From Candidatus Saccharibacteria bacterium oral taxon 488 (GTDB taxonomy: Bacteria; Patescibacteriota; Saccharimonadia; Saccharimonadales; Saccharimonadaceae), in contig CP040001.1 in NCBI GenBank assembly GCA_013100825.1, forward strand, positions 558,001-622,000: a stretch of 64,000 nt of DNA, written 5' to 3'. Under the pieces are notes generated by a model. The model made no database searches and had not been told where the DNA came from. It saw only the letters and a list, made by a program, of their open reading frames with translations. The position numbers were made by a program, and so were the translations under genes. Positions 9,221 through 17,258 of this stretch are shown here, piece after piece (within the stretch, counting starts at the first letter, position 1; the number at the start of each line of letters is the position of its first letter).

Positions 9221-11325
9221 TACTTATAGTATAACAGGAAAAAGTACGCCGCTGCACCGCCGCCAACGCCGATAAGGGCAAAAAGAATGATCAATAGAAT
9301 CGTCCCGATGCCGGATTTTTTCTTATCAGGCTGGAGCGCTTCCCCGGTGGCTGGCTGGCTGGCTGCCGCATCAAACATCGGCTCTGGATCTGGTGCGATC
9401 TCGTCACCGGCGGTGTACTGCTGAGGAATGTCGCCCGGAGTGTGCGGTCGACGTGGCGTCTCATCATCAGCTATCTCAGCGCCACTCTCGTCCATCGACT
9501 CGATCGCCATGAGCTCACTGTCCAGCTCTGATGTATCAGCGGCGGGCTGCTTGGACGAAGCATCTACTGATGTGGCATCTGTGTCGAGCTGTTCACCGAC
9601 CTCGCTGGCTTCAATTTCATCAATGGTTGCTTCAAGGCTCGTACGATCAGCAGTAATGTCAGTATCAGCCGCCTCATCCGTCACCAGATGATCATCATCG
9701 GCCGTCAACTCATCCATGGTCAGCCCTTCACTATCAGCTGCCTTAGCCGGAGCGTCCTCTGCCAGCAAGCCCTCCTCGATAAAGGCGCTGTCAGTACTAG
9801 CCTCGGCTTCACTGGCCATTGATTCATAATCAGGCACGTCCTTGGTATTGAGCGACACATTGTCTGACGTCAGACCTTCAGCTACGTGCGATGGATCGGG
9901 CTGCAGAACGAGGCGTGGTGGTCGACGCTTGATCTCGCGATCAGCTGCCGATGAATGAGCGGTGCTATCATCTGCCATCATATCACTTGACACGTCCTCA
10001 GTAGTTTCAGCCATGTTAACACCCTGCTGGCCGTCATTACCAGCCCGACTGGAGAGATACGAACCAGTCGGCTGAAGCTTTACGCCAGTGCGCGGCTGAG
10101 AAACGCTATGCCCGCGCATGACAGATGACGGATGTACAACGTCCATGAAACGGCCAGACGGTCGACGCGAAATAGCTGGTGAGGGAGCGACAGCCGGCTC
10201 GTCATCATGTTTTGTATCTGAAGAATCATCAGTTGGTTTTGCTGCTGACGTATCGGCCACTTTATCCTGCGGCGCGTCTGAGGCGGGTTGGCCATCCGCC
10301 TTTTTATCTGGTGTTTTGATATCTGGAAATACCACAGCCGGTTTAGTTTCTGAGGCAGCGTGTGGAAAGCCGTTGGCCTCCGCCGTCGACGGTGAAGTCG
10401 TCTCCTCGGTAGATGATTTTTGTAGTGAGGTCGGTGGCTCGCCCTGTGGCTCACTGTGTGGCTCATCATGACTAGACTCCGGGGTTATTGACTGGGTCGA
10501 CGGTGCTGGTGTCGAGGCAGTCGATGACGAGACAGACGACGAGGTTGTCTTGAACGATGGTATCGGCTCAAGCGTCAGCTTCGAGACAGGCTTTGGCTCT
10601 GTAACAGAAATCGGGACAGCAGTCGGTACTGGTGTTGCTGCAGCCGCTGGCGGCGCACTTGGAGTGTCCGACGAGACTGATGATTGCGTTGTCTTGGCCG
10701 GGGCTGGTGGCTTGCTTGTATTGGTACTCGTTGACTCAAATGCGGGTACGGTTGATATGGTTGGGGTTGGGGTTGGGGTTGGAGGCACAGACACGGGCGT
10801 CGACGGCGGTGCTGGCGTCGCTGTTGGTGCAGCGGTCGGCGACGGAGGCGTTAGCGGCTTGATGGTCAATGGCGGAATCGGCGTTGATGGCGTGGTGGCA
10901 GGCGACGGTGGGGCTGACGGAGCAGGAGTCGCTGGGGTTACCGACGAAGACGGCGACGTGAGTGGTGACGATGGCGTCGACGTTAATTCCGGCTTCTCAA
11001 TCGGCTGCGGCGCAGTAGCCACTGGCGCGCTCGGTGGCGTTGACAATGACACCGCAGGTTGCGGCGCAACTGGCTTGGGTTGAGGGCTTGGCGGCGTGAC
11101 CGGAGGTGTCGCTACTGGCTCAGGCTGAGAAGCGGGGGCGCTAGATTGAACAGATTCAGGCGATGATACCTTCACCGTATCTTCAGCAGGGCTAGCCGCG
11201 GGTGTTGCCGACGTCGCCACGTCCGTATCAACATCAGTCGTCTGCTGAGCCGCTTCTTTCTCTGCCCGTTTCTGCATCAGTGATGTCACTGCCCGATCAA
11301 GTTCGTCAAAATCAATGTCTGACAT
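9220..11325 (-). CDS. 701-aa intrinsically disordered, tail-anchored membrane protein
   Basis: Unrecognised. A short N-terminal helix-like segment (SDIDFDELDRAVTSLMQKR) is followed by about 300 residues of Pro/Ser/Thr/Ala low complexity with PTPTPTPT repeats. Next come about 300 acidic residues rich in Asp, Glu, Thr and Ser, and a single C-terminal transmembrane helix preceded by KKK. The positive flank suggests the long region is cytoplasmic, but the reverse topology cannot be excluded. There are no cysteines. The SD is AGGGGGG just after tpiA, so it is likely cotranscribed with the glycolytic genes and uvrD. It may act as a spacer or scaffold; function unknown. Confidence 0.8.
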   Translation of the reverse strand: MSDIDFDELDRAVTSLMQKRAEKEAAQQTTDVDTDVATSATPAASPAEDTVKVSSPESVQSSAPASQPEPVATPPVTPPSPQPKPVAPQPAVSLSTPPSAPVATAPQPIEKPELTSTPSSPLTSPSSSVTPATPAPSAPPSPATTPSTPIPPLTIKPLTPPSPTAAPTATPAPPSTPVSVPPTPTPTPTISTVPAFESTSTNTSKPPAPAKTTQSSVSSDTPSAPPAAAATPVPTAVPISVTEPKPVSKLTLEPIPSFKTTSSSVSSSTASTPAPSTQSITPESSHDEPHSEPQGEPPTSLQKSSTEETTSPSTAEANGFPHAASETKPAVVFPDIKTPDKKADGQPASDAPQDKVADTSAAKPTDDSSDTKHDDEPAVAPSPAISRRPSGRFMDVVHPSSVMRGHSVSQPRTGVKLQPTGSYLSSRAGNDGQQGVNMAETTEDVSSDMMADDSTAHSSAADREIKRRPPRLVLQPDPSHVAEGLTSDNVSLNTKDVPDYESMASEAEASTDSAFIEEGLLAEDAPAKAADSEGLTMDELTADDDHLVTDEAADTDITADRTSLEATIDEIEASEVGEQLDTDATSVDASSKQPAADTSELDSELMAIESMDESGAEIADDETPRRPHTPGDIPQQYTAGDEIAPDPEPMFDAAASQPATGEALQPDKKKSGIGTILLIILFALIGVGGGAAAYFFLLYYK
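10759..10782. repeat. GGTTGG tandem repeat, possible G-quadruplex
   Basis: The plus strand reads as three GGGG runs separated by TT, flanked by GG on both sides. It encodes the PTPTPTPT stretch of the disordered protein on the minus strand. The G-rich strand is the template strand for that gene. Confidence 0.6.
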
Positions 11326-11334
11326 AAGCCCCCC

Positions 11335-12096
11335 TTATTCTTTATGCGCCTTTTTTACTATCTCCGTAAATTGATATGCGTCCAGACTCGCTCCGCCGAT
11401 CAACAGTCCATCAAGCCCCGCCACCGCGAGATAATCACCGGCGTTATCGACTGAAACACTGCCACCATACACCACGCGCACCGTCTCTGCTGCTGCCTTG
11501 CCAAACAAATGGGTGATTTGCTGGCGAATTATTTTTAGAGCTTCTGTGAGATCGTCAGGCTGCGCATACTCACCACTGCCGATCGCCCAGACTGGCTCGT
11601 AGGCAATCACCACATGATCTATCTCCTCGGCCGTGATATTCGCCAGGCCGTTTACAATCTGATCCTGGAGCACCTCGCGCGTTTCGCCCAGCGTCCGCTC
11701 GTGCGCCGTTTCACCAATACAAAGGATTGGTTGAAGCCGATTGCGCAGCGCTGCCTGTACCTTGAAACGAATATCCTTGTCGCTCTCCATAAAAACATAC
11801 CGCCGCTCAGAGTGGCCGATGATGACATAATCGACCATGCCATGTAAATGCGACGCTGGCACCTCGCCGGTGTATGGACCGTGGTCGCGCCAGTAACAAT
11901 TCTGGGCGGCGAGCTTGACGATCCGACGCTTAATTTGCAAGCTCAAACTCTGCAGTGTCAACATCGTCGGCGCCACCACCACCTCGACGTCACGACGCAC
12001 TGGTAGCTGCTCCATGAGCTTATACAAATACAAACTCGCCTCGTGCATAGTGAGGTTCATCTTCCAGTTGCCGATAATGAGTGTTTTTCGCGTCAT
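11335..12096 (-). CDS. tpiA: triosephosphate isomerase
   Basis: Interconverts dihydroxyacetone phosphate and glyceraldehyde-3-phosphate. The 253-aa TIM barrel has the substrate loop N10-W-K12, catalytic His95 in IIGHSERR, catalytic Glu167 in AYEPVWAIG, and phosphate-binding YGGSV and GLLIGGASL. It lies 19 nt after pgk and 9 nt before the disordered protein, inside the pyk-pgk-tpiA run. The SD is weak (AGG about 11 nt away), so translation may partly depend on upstream genes. Confidence 0.97.
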   Translation of the reverse strand: MTRKTLIIGNWKMNLTMHEASLYLYKLMEQLPVRRDVEVVVAPTMLTLQSLSLQIKRRIVKLAAQNCYWRDHGPYTGEVPASHLHGMVDYVIIGHSERRYVFMESDKDIRFKVQAALRNRLQPILCIGETAHERTLGETREVLQDQIVNGLANITAEEIDHVVIAYEPVWAIGSGEYAQPDDLTEALKIIRQQITHLFGKAAAETVRVVYGGSVSVDNAGDYLAVAGLDGLLIGGASLDAYQFTEIVKKAHKE

Positions 12097-12115
12097 AATG
12101 CTTATGCCTAGTGTA

Positions 12116-13351
12116 TCATTTTAGTCCGTGCGCGTCTAGTAAACTTTCCACACCCGGTAATTTTTTGCCGCTCATCAGCTCGAGGCTTGCTCCGCCACCA
12201 GTAGAAATATGCGAAAATTGCCTGCCGTCATGTCTATCCCACCCAAGGACAAATTCCGCCGTATCGCCACCGCCAATAATTGAGGTAACACCGTGATTTT
12301 GTACGATAGCTTCAGCAATCCGGGCCGACCCCCGAGCAAACAACCGATTAGTCGAATACCCCAACGGCCCATTCCAGATGACTGTTTTTGCCGAGGCAAT
12401 CACTGAGGCAAATTGTGCCATCGTCTCAGTACCAATATCTAGCGCCATCTCATCATCGCTGATCTCATTAACCAATACTTCATGACGATCGCCTGATACT
12501 TCTGGAGACGACGCCACTGCTACATCACTCGGTAGCCGCAAGAACTGATCGACCCGCTCATTGCCAACTTTCTCAGCAGCGCGGCGGTAGATGGCCGCAA
12601 GCACTTGCTCTTGATCCGGCTCAACCGTACTGTGGCCCATCCTATGGCCACGATAGGCGAGGAAGGTATTGGCCATCGCCCCACCGATGAGAATCGTGTC
12701 GGCTTTATCAATCAGCCGCTCAATTAGCGCAATCTTATCAGCAATCTTCACACCGCCGATAATCGCCACCAGTGGTCGCGCTGGATGCGACATCACTGCA
12801 GTTAGCACGGTATATTCATGCACCAATAGATCACCGGCTAGCCCCGGCACGTATAGCGTAATCGCATGGGTACTGGCGTGAGCTCGATGTACCACCGCAA
12901 AACCATCCTGCACAAAATAATCCGGCCGCACCGCCCGAGCAATTGCCTTGGCAAACACCGTATCATCACGCGACTCCTCGTCATAAAACCGCAAATTTTC
13001 TAACATCAGTACGTCGCCAGCCGCCATATGTCGCACCGCCTGACGAAGCTGATCACCGACGCAACTATCAATAAACTGCACCGGCCGCCCGAGTAGTTCA
13101 GCCAGTCGACGCGCCACCGGACGCAGGCTGTATGCCGGATCGACCCCCTTTGGCCGCCCGAGGTGACTCATCAGAACAATCTTGCAACGTTGCTCTAGTA
13201 AATAGCGCAGGGTCGATAAACTAGCGCGAATTCGTAAGTCACTGGCAATCCCGCCGTTCACTGTCAGAGGCACATTATAATCAACCCGCACCAGGACGGT
13301 CAGCCCGCGGAGATTAACGTCACGAATTGTTTGCTTGAAAAATCTGCCCAC
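12116..13351 (-). CDS. pgk: phosphoglycerate kinase
   Basis: Makes ATP from 1,3-bisphosphoglycerate in lower glycolysis. It is 411 aa and starts at GTG (13351), with an AGGAC sequence about 9 nt upstream. Family motifs include LVRVDYNVP near the N-terminus, LMSHLGRPKG, DVLMLENLRFY and the C-terminal SIIGGGDTAEFV with STGGGASLELMSGKKLPG. It is slightly longer than E. coli Pgk. It is tightly linked to pyk (12 nt) and tpiA. Confidence 0.97.
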   Translation of the reverse strand: MGRFFKQTIRDVNLRGLTVLVRVDYNVPLTVNGGIASDLRIRASLSTLRYLLEQRCKIVLMSHLGRPKGVDPAYSLRPVARRLAELLGRPVQFIDSCVGDQLRQAVRHMAAGDVLMLENLRFYDEESRDDTVFAKAIARAVRPDYFVQDGFAVVHRAHASTHAITLYVPGLAGDLLVHEYTVLTAVMSHPARPLVAIIGGVKIADKIALIERLIDKADTILIGGAMANTFLAYRGHRMGHSTVEPDQEQVLAAIYRRAAEKVGNERVDQFLRLPSDVAVASSPEVSGDRHEVLVNEISDDEMALDIGTETMAQFASVIASAKTVIWNGPLGYSTNRLFARGSARIAEAIVQNHGVTSIIGGGDTAEFVLGWDRHDGRQFSHISTGGGASLELMSGKKLPGVESLLDAHGLK

Positions 13352-13363
13352 CCTTTTCTCGTC

Positions 13364-14788
13364 CTAGTCCATTGTCCGGATCTGGATATTGTCAGTCTTG
13401 CCCGGCCGGCCCGGTTGATGGCCGCTGACCAATACCAGCGTCACTGGATCCTCGCCAAAGTAACCTTCGGCTTTCAATTCCTCTGCTAACTTATTCGCCG
13501 ACCCCAGACCACTTGGGCGAACGTATGAGCGCGTAGCATAACTTAACGCTAATTTCTGGGCCGTTTTTTGGCTATCGGTGACGCTAATAATCGGCATATT
13601 CGGCCGAAAGGCACCGACATTCACCGCGGTTACACCGGTGCTGGTCTCAGCAATGATTGCTCCCGCCTTAAGTTCAGTAGCCAACCGCGCCGCCGTGTAG
13701 CTGAGCAGCGCATCATGCTTACGGCGCTTTTCGCCCGACTCAACCGCCATGACATCACTGTGCTCCTGGGTGTACATAATCGTTCGGCGCATCGCCTGCA
13801 CTGTCTCGATCGGATATTTACCGTTGGCCGTTTCATCCGACAACATCACCGTGTCGGCACCCTGGATGACTGCATTGGCAACGTCGCTCACTTCGGCGCG
13901 AGATGGCTCAGGATTGTCAACCATACTGCCCATCATCTGTGTCGCGACGATACTGAGCTTAGAATATTTACGACAAAGAGCGATAATACGCCGTTGGATA
14001 ACTGGCACGATCTCCGCCCCGGCTTCAACCGCCAAGTCACCACGCGCCACCATAATGCCGTCACTCGCCTTGACGATCTCCTCCAGATGCTCATCAGAGA
14101 TCGCTGACTTGGTCTCGATTTTGGCAATGATATACGCATCCGAGCCCAGCGCCGTCAGTCGCGAGCGCAGATCGATAATATCGTCCTCCGTTTGTACAAA
14201 ACTGAGTGCCACATAATCAAAATCTTGACCAGCCGCCCACTCAATATCGGCGATATCTTTTGGCGTCAAGATATCACCACCAAAATCGGTATCTGGCAGA
14301 TTCAACCCTTTACGGCTCATCAAAAATCCGTCATTCTGCACCTCAACCTTGATGGCCGTTGGACCAGCAATTTCACGAACGATCGACTTGATCTTGCCAT
14401 CAAACATATACAGCGGCTCGCCAACTTTCATTTTTTCAGCGAGGTTATACTGGACAGGCAGATTAAAGCTTCCGTCATGTTCTGTGATTGACGAATCAAG
14501 CGTCAGCATATCACCAGCCCGCACCGTCAGCATGTTGTCTTTGAGAACACCGAGGCGGATTTTTGGACCTTGAAGGTCTTGGAGAATGGCAACTGGTTTG
14601 CCCTGCTCATGACTGGCCGTGCGAATCCAGTCGATTTGCTCACGCCGCTCATCATAACTACCGTGGCTGAAATTCAGACGAAAGCCATTGACACCGGCCT
14701 GCATAAGTTGACTAATTTTATCCTGACTCATCGTTGCCGGACCGATAGTCGCTAGGATCTTGGTACGTTTAAAAATTGTGTTACTCAT
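13364..14788 (-). CDS. pyk: pyruvate kinase
   Basis: Converts phosphoenolpyruvate and ADP to pyruvate and ATP. From the ATG at 14788 it has 474 aa: TKILATIGPATMS, NFSHGSYDERREQ, the catalytic IAKIETKSA, and MVARGDLAVE (metal and PEP site). The C-terminal regulatory domain is present and ends in IQIRTMD. The start is set by a -10 box TATAAT exactly 7 nt upstream. The AAAAGG directly next to the ATG is too close to act as an SD. It heads the pyk-pgk-tpiA run. Confidence 0.96.
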   Translation of the reverse strand: MSNTIFKRTKILATIGPATMSQDKISQLMQAGVNGFRLNFSHGSYDERREQIDWIRTASHEQGKPVAILQDLQGPKIRLGVLKDNMLTVRAGDMLTLDSSITEHDGSFNLPVQYNLAEKMKVGEPLYMFDGKIKSIVREIAGPTAIKVEVQNDGFLMSRKGLNLPDTDFGGDILTPKDIADIEWAAGQDFDYVALSFVQTEDDIIDLRSRLTALGSDAYIIAKIETKSAISDEHLEEIVKASDGIMVARGDLAVEAGAEIVPVIQRRIIALCRKYSKLSIVATQMMGSMVDNPEPSRAEVSDVANAVIQGADTVMLSDETANGKYPIETVQAMRRTIMYTQEHSDVMAVESGEKRRKHDALLSYTAARLATELKAGAIIAETSTGVTAVNVGAFRPNMPIISVTDSQKTAQKLALSYATRSYVRPSGLGSANKLAEELKAEGYFGEDPVTLVLVSGHQPGRPGKTDNIQIRTMD

Positions 14789-14795
14789 CCTTTTG

Positions 14796-14801
14796 ATTAT
14801 A
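14796..14801 (-). promoter_or_regulatory. -10 box of pyk, leaderless spacing
   Basis: TATAAT, then 7 nt, then the pyk ATG. It lies in the short gap after rnc. Confidence 0.6.
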
Positions 14802-14834
14802 ACACCGGCTAGGCGCTGAGAAAAGATATAATCG

Positions 14835-15551
14835 CTATTCAAAATCCGCTGCCCGATATCGAGCGATCGCTTGACGGGCGGCTTGCTGTTGAGCTACCTG
14901 CTTGGACGGACCCACGCCGCGTCCCATCAGCGTTTCACCGACGAACACCCCAAGCGTGAAAACCTTATCATGATCTGGGCCTTCCTCGCCCAAAACTTTA
15001 TACACCGGCGTCTGGCCATCAACGCGCTGAGAAATTTCCTGCAAATACGACTTCGGATCGCGCCAGCTGCCTGATTCCAAAATCCCGTCCAGCTTAACGA
15101 TGATATGTTTATGAATAAAATCGCGCGCATCGTCAAAGCCACGCTCCAGGTAAATCGCGCCAATGACTGCCTCAAACGCGTTGGCCAAAATCTGCAAGTG
15201 TGCCCGATCCGAACCATTTTTCTCACCCTTTGACATGCGAATCAGCGGCCCGTAACCCAAGGTATCACCCGCATCGCCGATACTTTCCGTCCGCACCAGT
15301 GCCGCCCGCCACGCAGTCAAAACTCCTTCCGGCTCAGAAAAATGCGTAAACAAATATTCCGTTACCGCTAGCTCCAACACCGCATCACCGAGGAATTCCA
15401 ACCGCTCGTTATGCTCGTGGACTGATTTTCTGTGTTCATTAACGTAGCTACGATGCGTCAAAGCCGTAATCAACAGATCCAAATTATTAAACTCAAACCC
15501 CAACTTCTCACGCGCAAACTCCTGATACGGCGCCGTATTCATCCCGCTCAT
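14835..15551 (-). CDS. rnc: ribonuclease III
   Basis: A double-stranded RNA endonuclease for rRNA and mRNA processing. The 238-aa protein has the signature NERLEFLGDAVLE (48-60, with catalytic Asp56 and neighbouring Glu residues) and the second acidic patch ANAFEAVIGAIYLE. A C-terminal double-stranded RNA-binding domain (about 165-235) ends with GPSKQVAQQQAARQAI. Last gene of the rpmF-nusB-nudix-rnc operon; its ATG abuts the preceding stop. AGGAG lies 10 nt upstream. Confidence 0.97.
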   Translation of the reverse strand: MSGMNTAPYQEFAREKLGFEFNNLDLLITALTHRSYVNEHRKSVHEHNERLEFLGDAVLELAVTEYLFTHFSEPEGVLTAWRAALVRTESIGDAGDTLGYGPLIRMSKGEKNGSDRAHLQILANAFEAVIGAIYLERGFDDARDFIHKHIIVKLDGILESGSWRDPKSYLQEISQRVDGQTPVYKVLGEEGPDHDKVFTLGVFVGETLMGRGVGPSKQVAQQQAARQAIARYRAADFE

Positions 15552-16049
15552 CTATAGATTCTCCTGCCTGATTCGTTTCATAGCGAGCAGAATCAGCTTG
15601 CCAATATCCTCATACTCGATCTCATCCAGCGCCTCATGAAAGGTAAACCACGCCAGGCCATTCATCCAGTCTTCTTTTTGCAGTTTTTCGTCCGGATCAA
15701 GCGCCTTCATCAGGTACACTTGCTGCGAAATCAGCACTAACTTATCAAGCCGGCGATAGCGAAAATTAATTTTACCCAGCCAGCCACATACCTCGATATT
15801 CTTGAGGCCAGCCTCTTCGCCAACCTCACGCTTGGCGGCGGCCTGTGCCGTCTCGCCCGGCTCAACGTGGCCCTTGGGAATTGTCCAGCGATCCCGCGCG
15901 TCTTGGTAGAGTAGAAACTCAACATCACCTTTTTTATTGCGTCGAAACACCACACCACCGGCGGTTGGCTCGCGAACTATTTCTTGGATCGACGGTTTTT
16001 TGCGACCGCCAAAATATTTCTTAATATGATCAAAGCTGCTTGTCTTCAT
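15552..16049 (-). CDS. NUDIX hydrolase
   Basis: A 165-aa protein with a complete Nudix box, GHVEPGETAQAAAKREVGEE continuing AGL, on the GX5EX7REUXEEXGU pattern. Nudix enzymes hydrolyse nucleoside diphosphates linked to another moiety; the substrate here is not evident. I chose the ATG at 16049, preceded by AAGAGG at 6 nt, over upstream in-frame ATGs. It overlaps the 3' end of nusB by 20 nt and abuts rnc, so it is cotranscribed with both. A housecleaning or diadenosine-type role is possible. Confidence 0.9.
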   Translation of the reverse strand: MKTSSFDHIKKYFGGRKKPSIQEIVREPTAGGVVFRRNKKGDVEFLLYQDARDRWTIPKGHVEPGETAQAAAKREVGEEAGLKNIEVCGWLGKINFRYRRLDKLVLISQQVYLMKALDPDEKLQKEDWMNGLAWFTFHEALDEIEYEDIGKLILLAMKRIRQENL

Positions 16050-16485
16050 CGGCATCCTCTTGAAGGGAGCGATACGCTGTGCCGAGCACACCGTTCACAA
16101 ATTTCCCTGAGTTATCCGAACCAAACGTTTTTGCCAGTTCCACTGCTTCATTGATGGCCACCTTTGGCGGCACCACTGCCCGAGAAAACAATAATTCATA
16201 CAGCCCGAGCCGCAACACCGTCCGGTCAATTCGCGATATCTGCTCAATCGGCCATTCTGGCGCTAGTGGACGAAGCTTAGCATCAAGCGCTGTCTTGTGC
16301 GCAGTGACGCCATCGATCAGACTTCGCACAAACTCGACATCATCGACTGATGATTTGTACTTCTCGAGATTGCGCGTCAATATATCAGTCACGTCAACCT
16401 CGCTGTCGCCAACTTCCTGGCGAAACTCGATCTCGTATAGCGTCTGCAATGCGACGATTCGTCCCAAGTGACGGTTTGAAGCCAT
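16030..16485 (-). CDS. nusB: transcription antitermination factor NusB
   Basis: A 151-aa all-helical protein with the family start SNRHLGRIVALQTLYE and the conserved C-terminal pattern IDRTVLRLGLYELLF and PPKVAINEAVELAKTFGSDNS plus GKFVNGVLG. NusB with NusE binds boxA in rRNA operons. It follows rpmF by 27 nt and is followed by the overlapping nudix gene. Confidence 0.96.
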   Translation of the reverse strand: MASNRHLGRIVALQTLYEIEFRQEVGDSEVDVTDILTRNLEKYKSSVDDVEFVRSLIDGVTAHKTALDAKLRPLAPEWPIEQISRIDRTVLRLGLYELLFSRAVVPPKVAINEAVELAKTFGSDNSGKFVNGVLGTAYRSLQEDADEDKQL

Positions 16486-16512
16486 GACAAAAACGTTCCT
16501 GTTCGTGTTAGT

Positions 16513-16662
16513 TTATTTTGCGCTCTTATTACCAGTCTCACGCTTGGTCGTCTTGACTTTCACCGGTGACGTCCCGTTGACGCGGCGTGCTAATTTCAGT
16601 ACCAAGTGGCTGCGACGCAGACCGGTCTTGCGCGGGCTGCTCTGCTTTTTTGGTTGTGCCAT
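16513..16662 (-). CDS. rpmF: 50S ribosomal protein bL32
   Basis: A 49-residue basic protein. It begins MAQPKKQSSPRKTGLRRSH, the typical bL32 N-terminus (PKKxxS...RRSH). The zinc cysteines found in some bL32 proteins are absent, so this is the zinc-free form. The SD AAAGGAG is 8 nt upstream. It is the first gene of the operon with nusB, nudix and rnc. Confidence 0.93.
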   Translation of the reverse strand: MAQPKKQSSPRKTGLRRSHLVLKLARRVNGTSPVKVKTTKRETGNKSAK

Positions 16663-16706
16663 AGAAAAATCTCCTTTATTTCAGTTTATCGTAACACTTG
16701 GGCTTC

Positions 16707-16735
16707 ATTATACCGGTTTTTGATAGATTTCTCAA
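16707..16735 (-). promoter_or_regulatory. sigma70-type promoter of rpmF operon
   Basis: TTGAGA, 17-bp spacer, TATAAT: one of the two best-matching promoters in the window. The leader is about 37 nt and contains the strong SD. Confidence 0.85.
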
Positions 16736-16787
16736 GGGGATGCAGAGATGATGCAGGGCGATGGCGATACGCTGTCAGGGGGTATTA

Positions 16788-16816
16788 TTGACTTTATATA
16801 ATATTTATGGTAATAT
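16788..16816 (+). promoter_or_regulatory. promoter of the small exported protein gene
   Basis: TTGACT, 17-bp spacer ending in TGG, then TAATAT (extended -10). The leader is about 36 nt and includes the 12-bp palindrome AGGATACATCCT at 16840-16851, which contains the only SD-like sequence. Confidence 0.7.
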
Positions 16817-16858
16817 CGTAAACATCACTTACAATAGAAAGGATACATCCTACTAATT

Positions 16859-17257
16859 ATGGATAAGAAAAACTTACCCCCTCAATCCGGGGAAACACTA
16901 AGTCGACTAGGTGAGCTGAAACTGGCCATCGGATCAGGAGCGATGCTAGCGGTAATGGGGGCGGGTCTCGGCATCGGCATTAACGGTATCGCCAACGCCG
17001 ATAAAGAACCGGCGGAATCACCTCTAGTTGGCTCTTATATGATGCATTATGACCCCACGGAAGCTAATGCCACAAATGATTCAGATGTATGTGCAGCAGC
17101 ACATTCCGTTGTAAGGGATGCCAATACTACTACCCAAATTGATATAGTGGGCTGTGCTACGGAATCCAAAAAGCTCGCTGGTCTTCCACAGGGAACACGC
17201 GTACGAGTCGAAGTACACCGGGATGGCTCGGTGACGACTAAGCCCCTCGGCAACTAA
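16859..17257 (+). CDS. small exported or membrane-anchored protein (132 aa)
   Basis: Unrecognised. The N-terminal about 22 residues are hydrophilic. A hydrophobic Gly/Ala-rich segment (about 23-46, with AVMGAGLGIGINGIANA) follows and could be a signal peptide or anchor. The mature part is about 85 residues with two cysteines (in SDVCAAAH and DIVGCATE) that could form a disulfide outside the cell, and a beta-rich end (TRVRVEVHRDGSVTT). It is the only plus-strand gene between 1 and 23 kb and has its own promoter. The SD-like AGGA is about 15 nt from the ATG, unusually far. It ends 1 nt before the convergent leuS stop. Confidence 0.75.
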   Translation: MDKKNLPPQSGETLSRLGELKLAIGSGAMLAVMGAGLGIGINGIANADKEPAESPLVGSYMMHYDPTEANATNDSDVCAAAHSVVRDANTTTQIDIVGCATESKKLAGLPQGTRVRVEVHRDGSVTTKPLGN

Positions 17258-17258
17258 C

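Noticed and set aside
9214..9235. Leaderless promoter for uvrD (TATACT 7 nt before the ATG)
   Set aside because: The hexamer is made by codons of the upstream protein's FLLYYK ending, and the genes overlap (TAATG), so cotranslation is simpler; left out of the leaderless list.
10550..11083. 177-aa Gly/Val/Asp-rich plus-strand frame
   Set aside because: It is the antisense of the Pro/Ser/Thr-rich low-complexity part of the disordered protein; biased composition keeps the opposite frame open.
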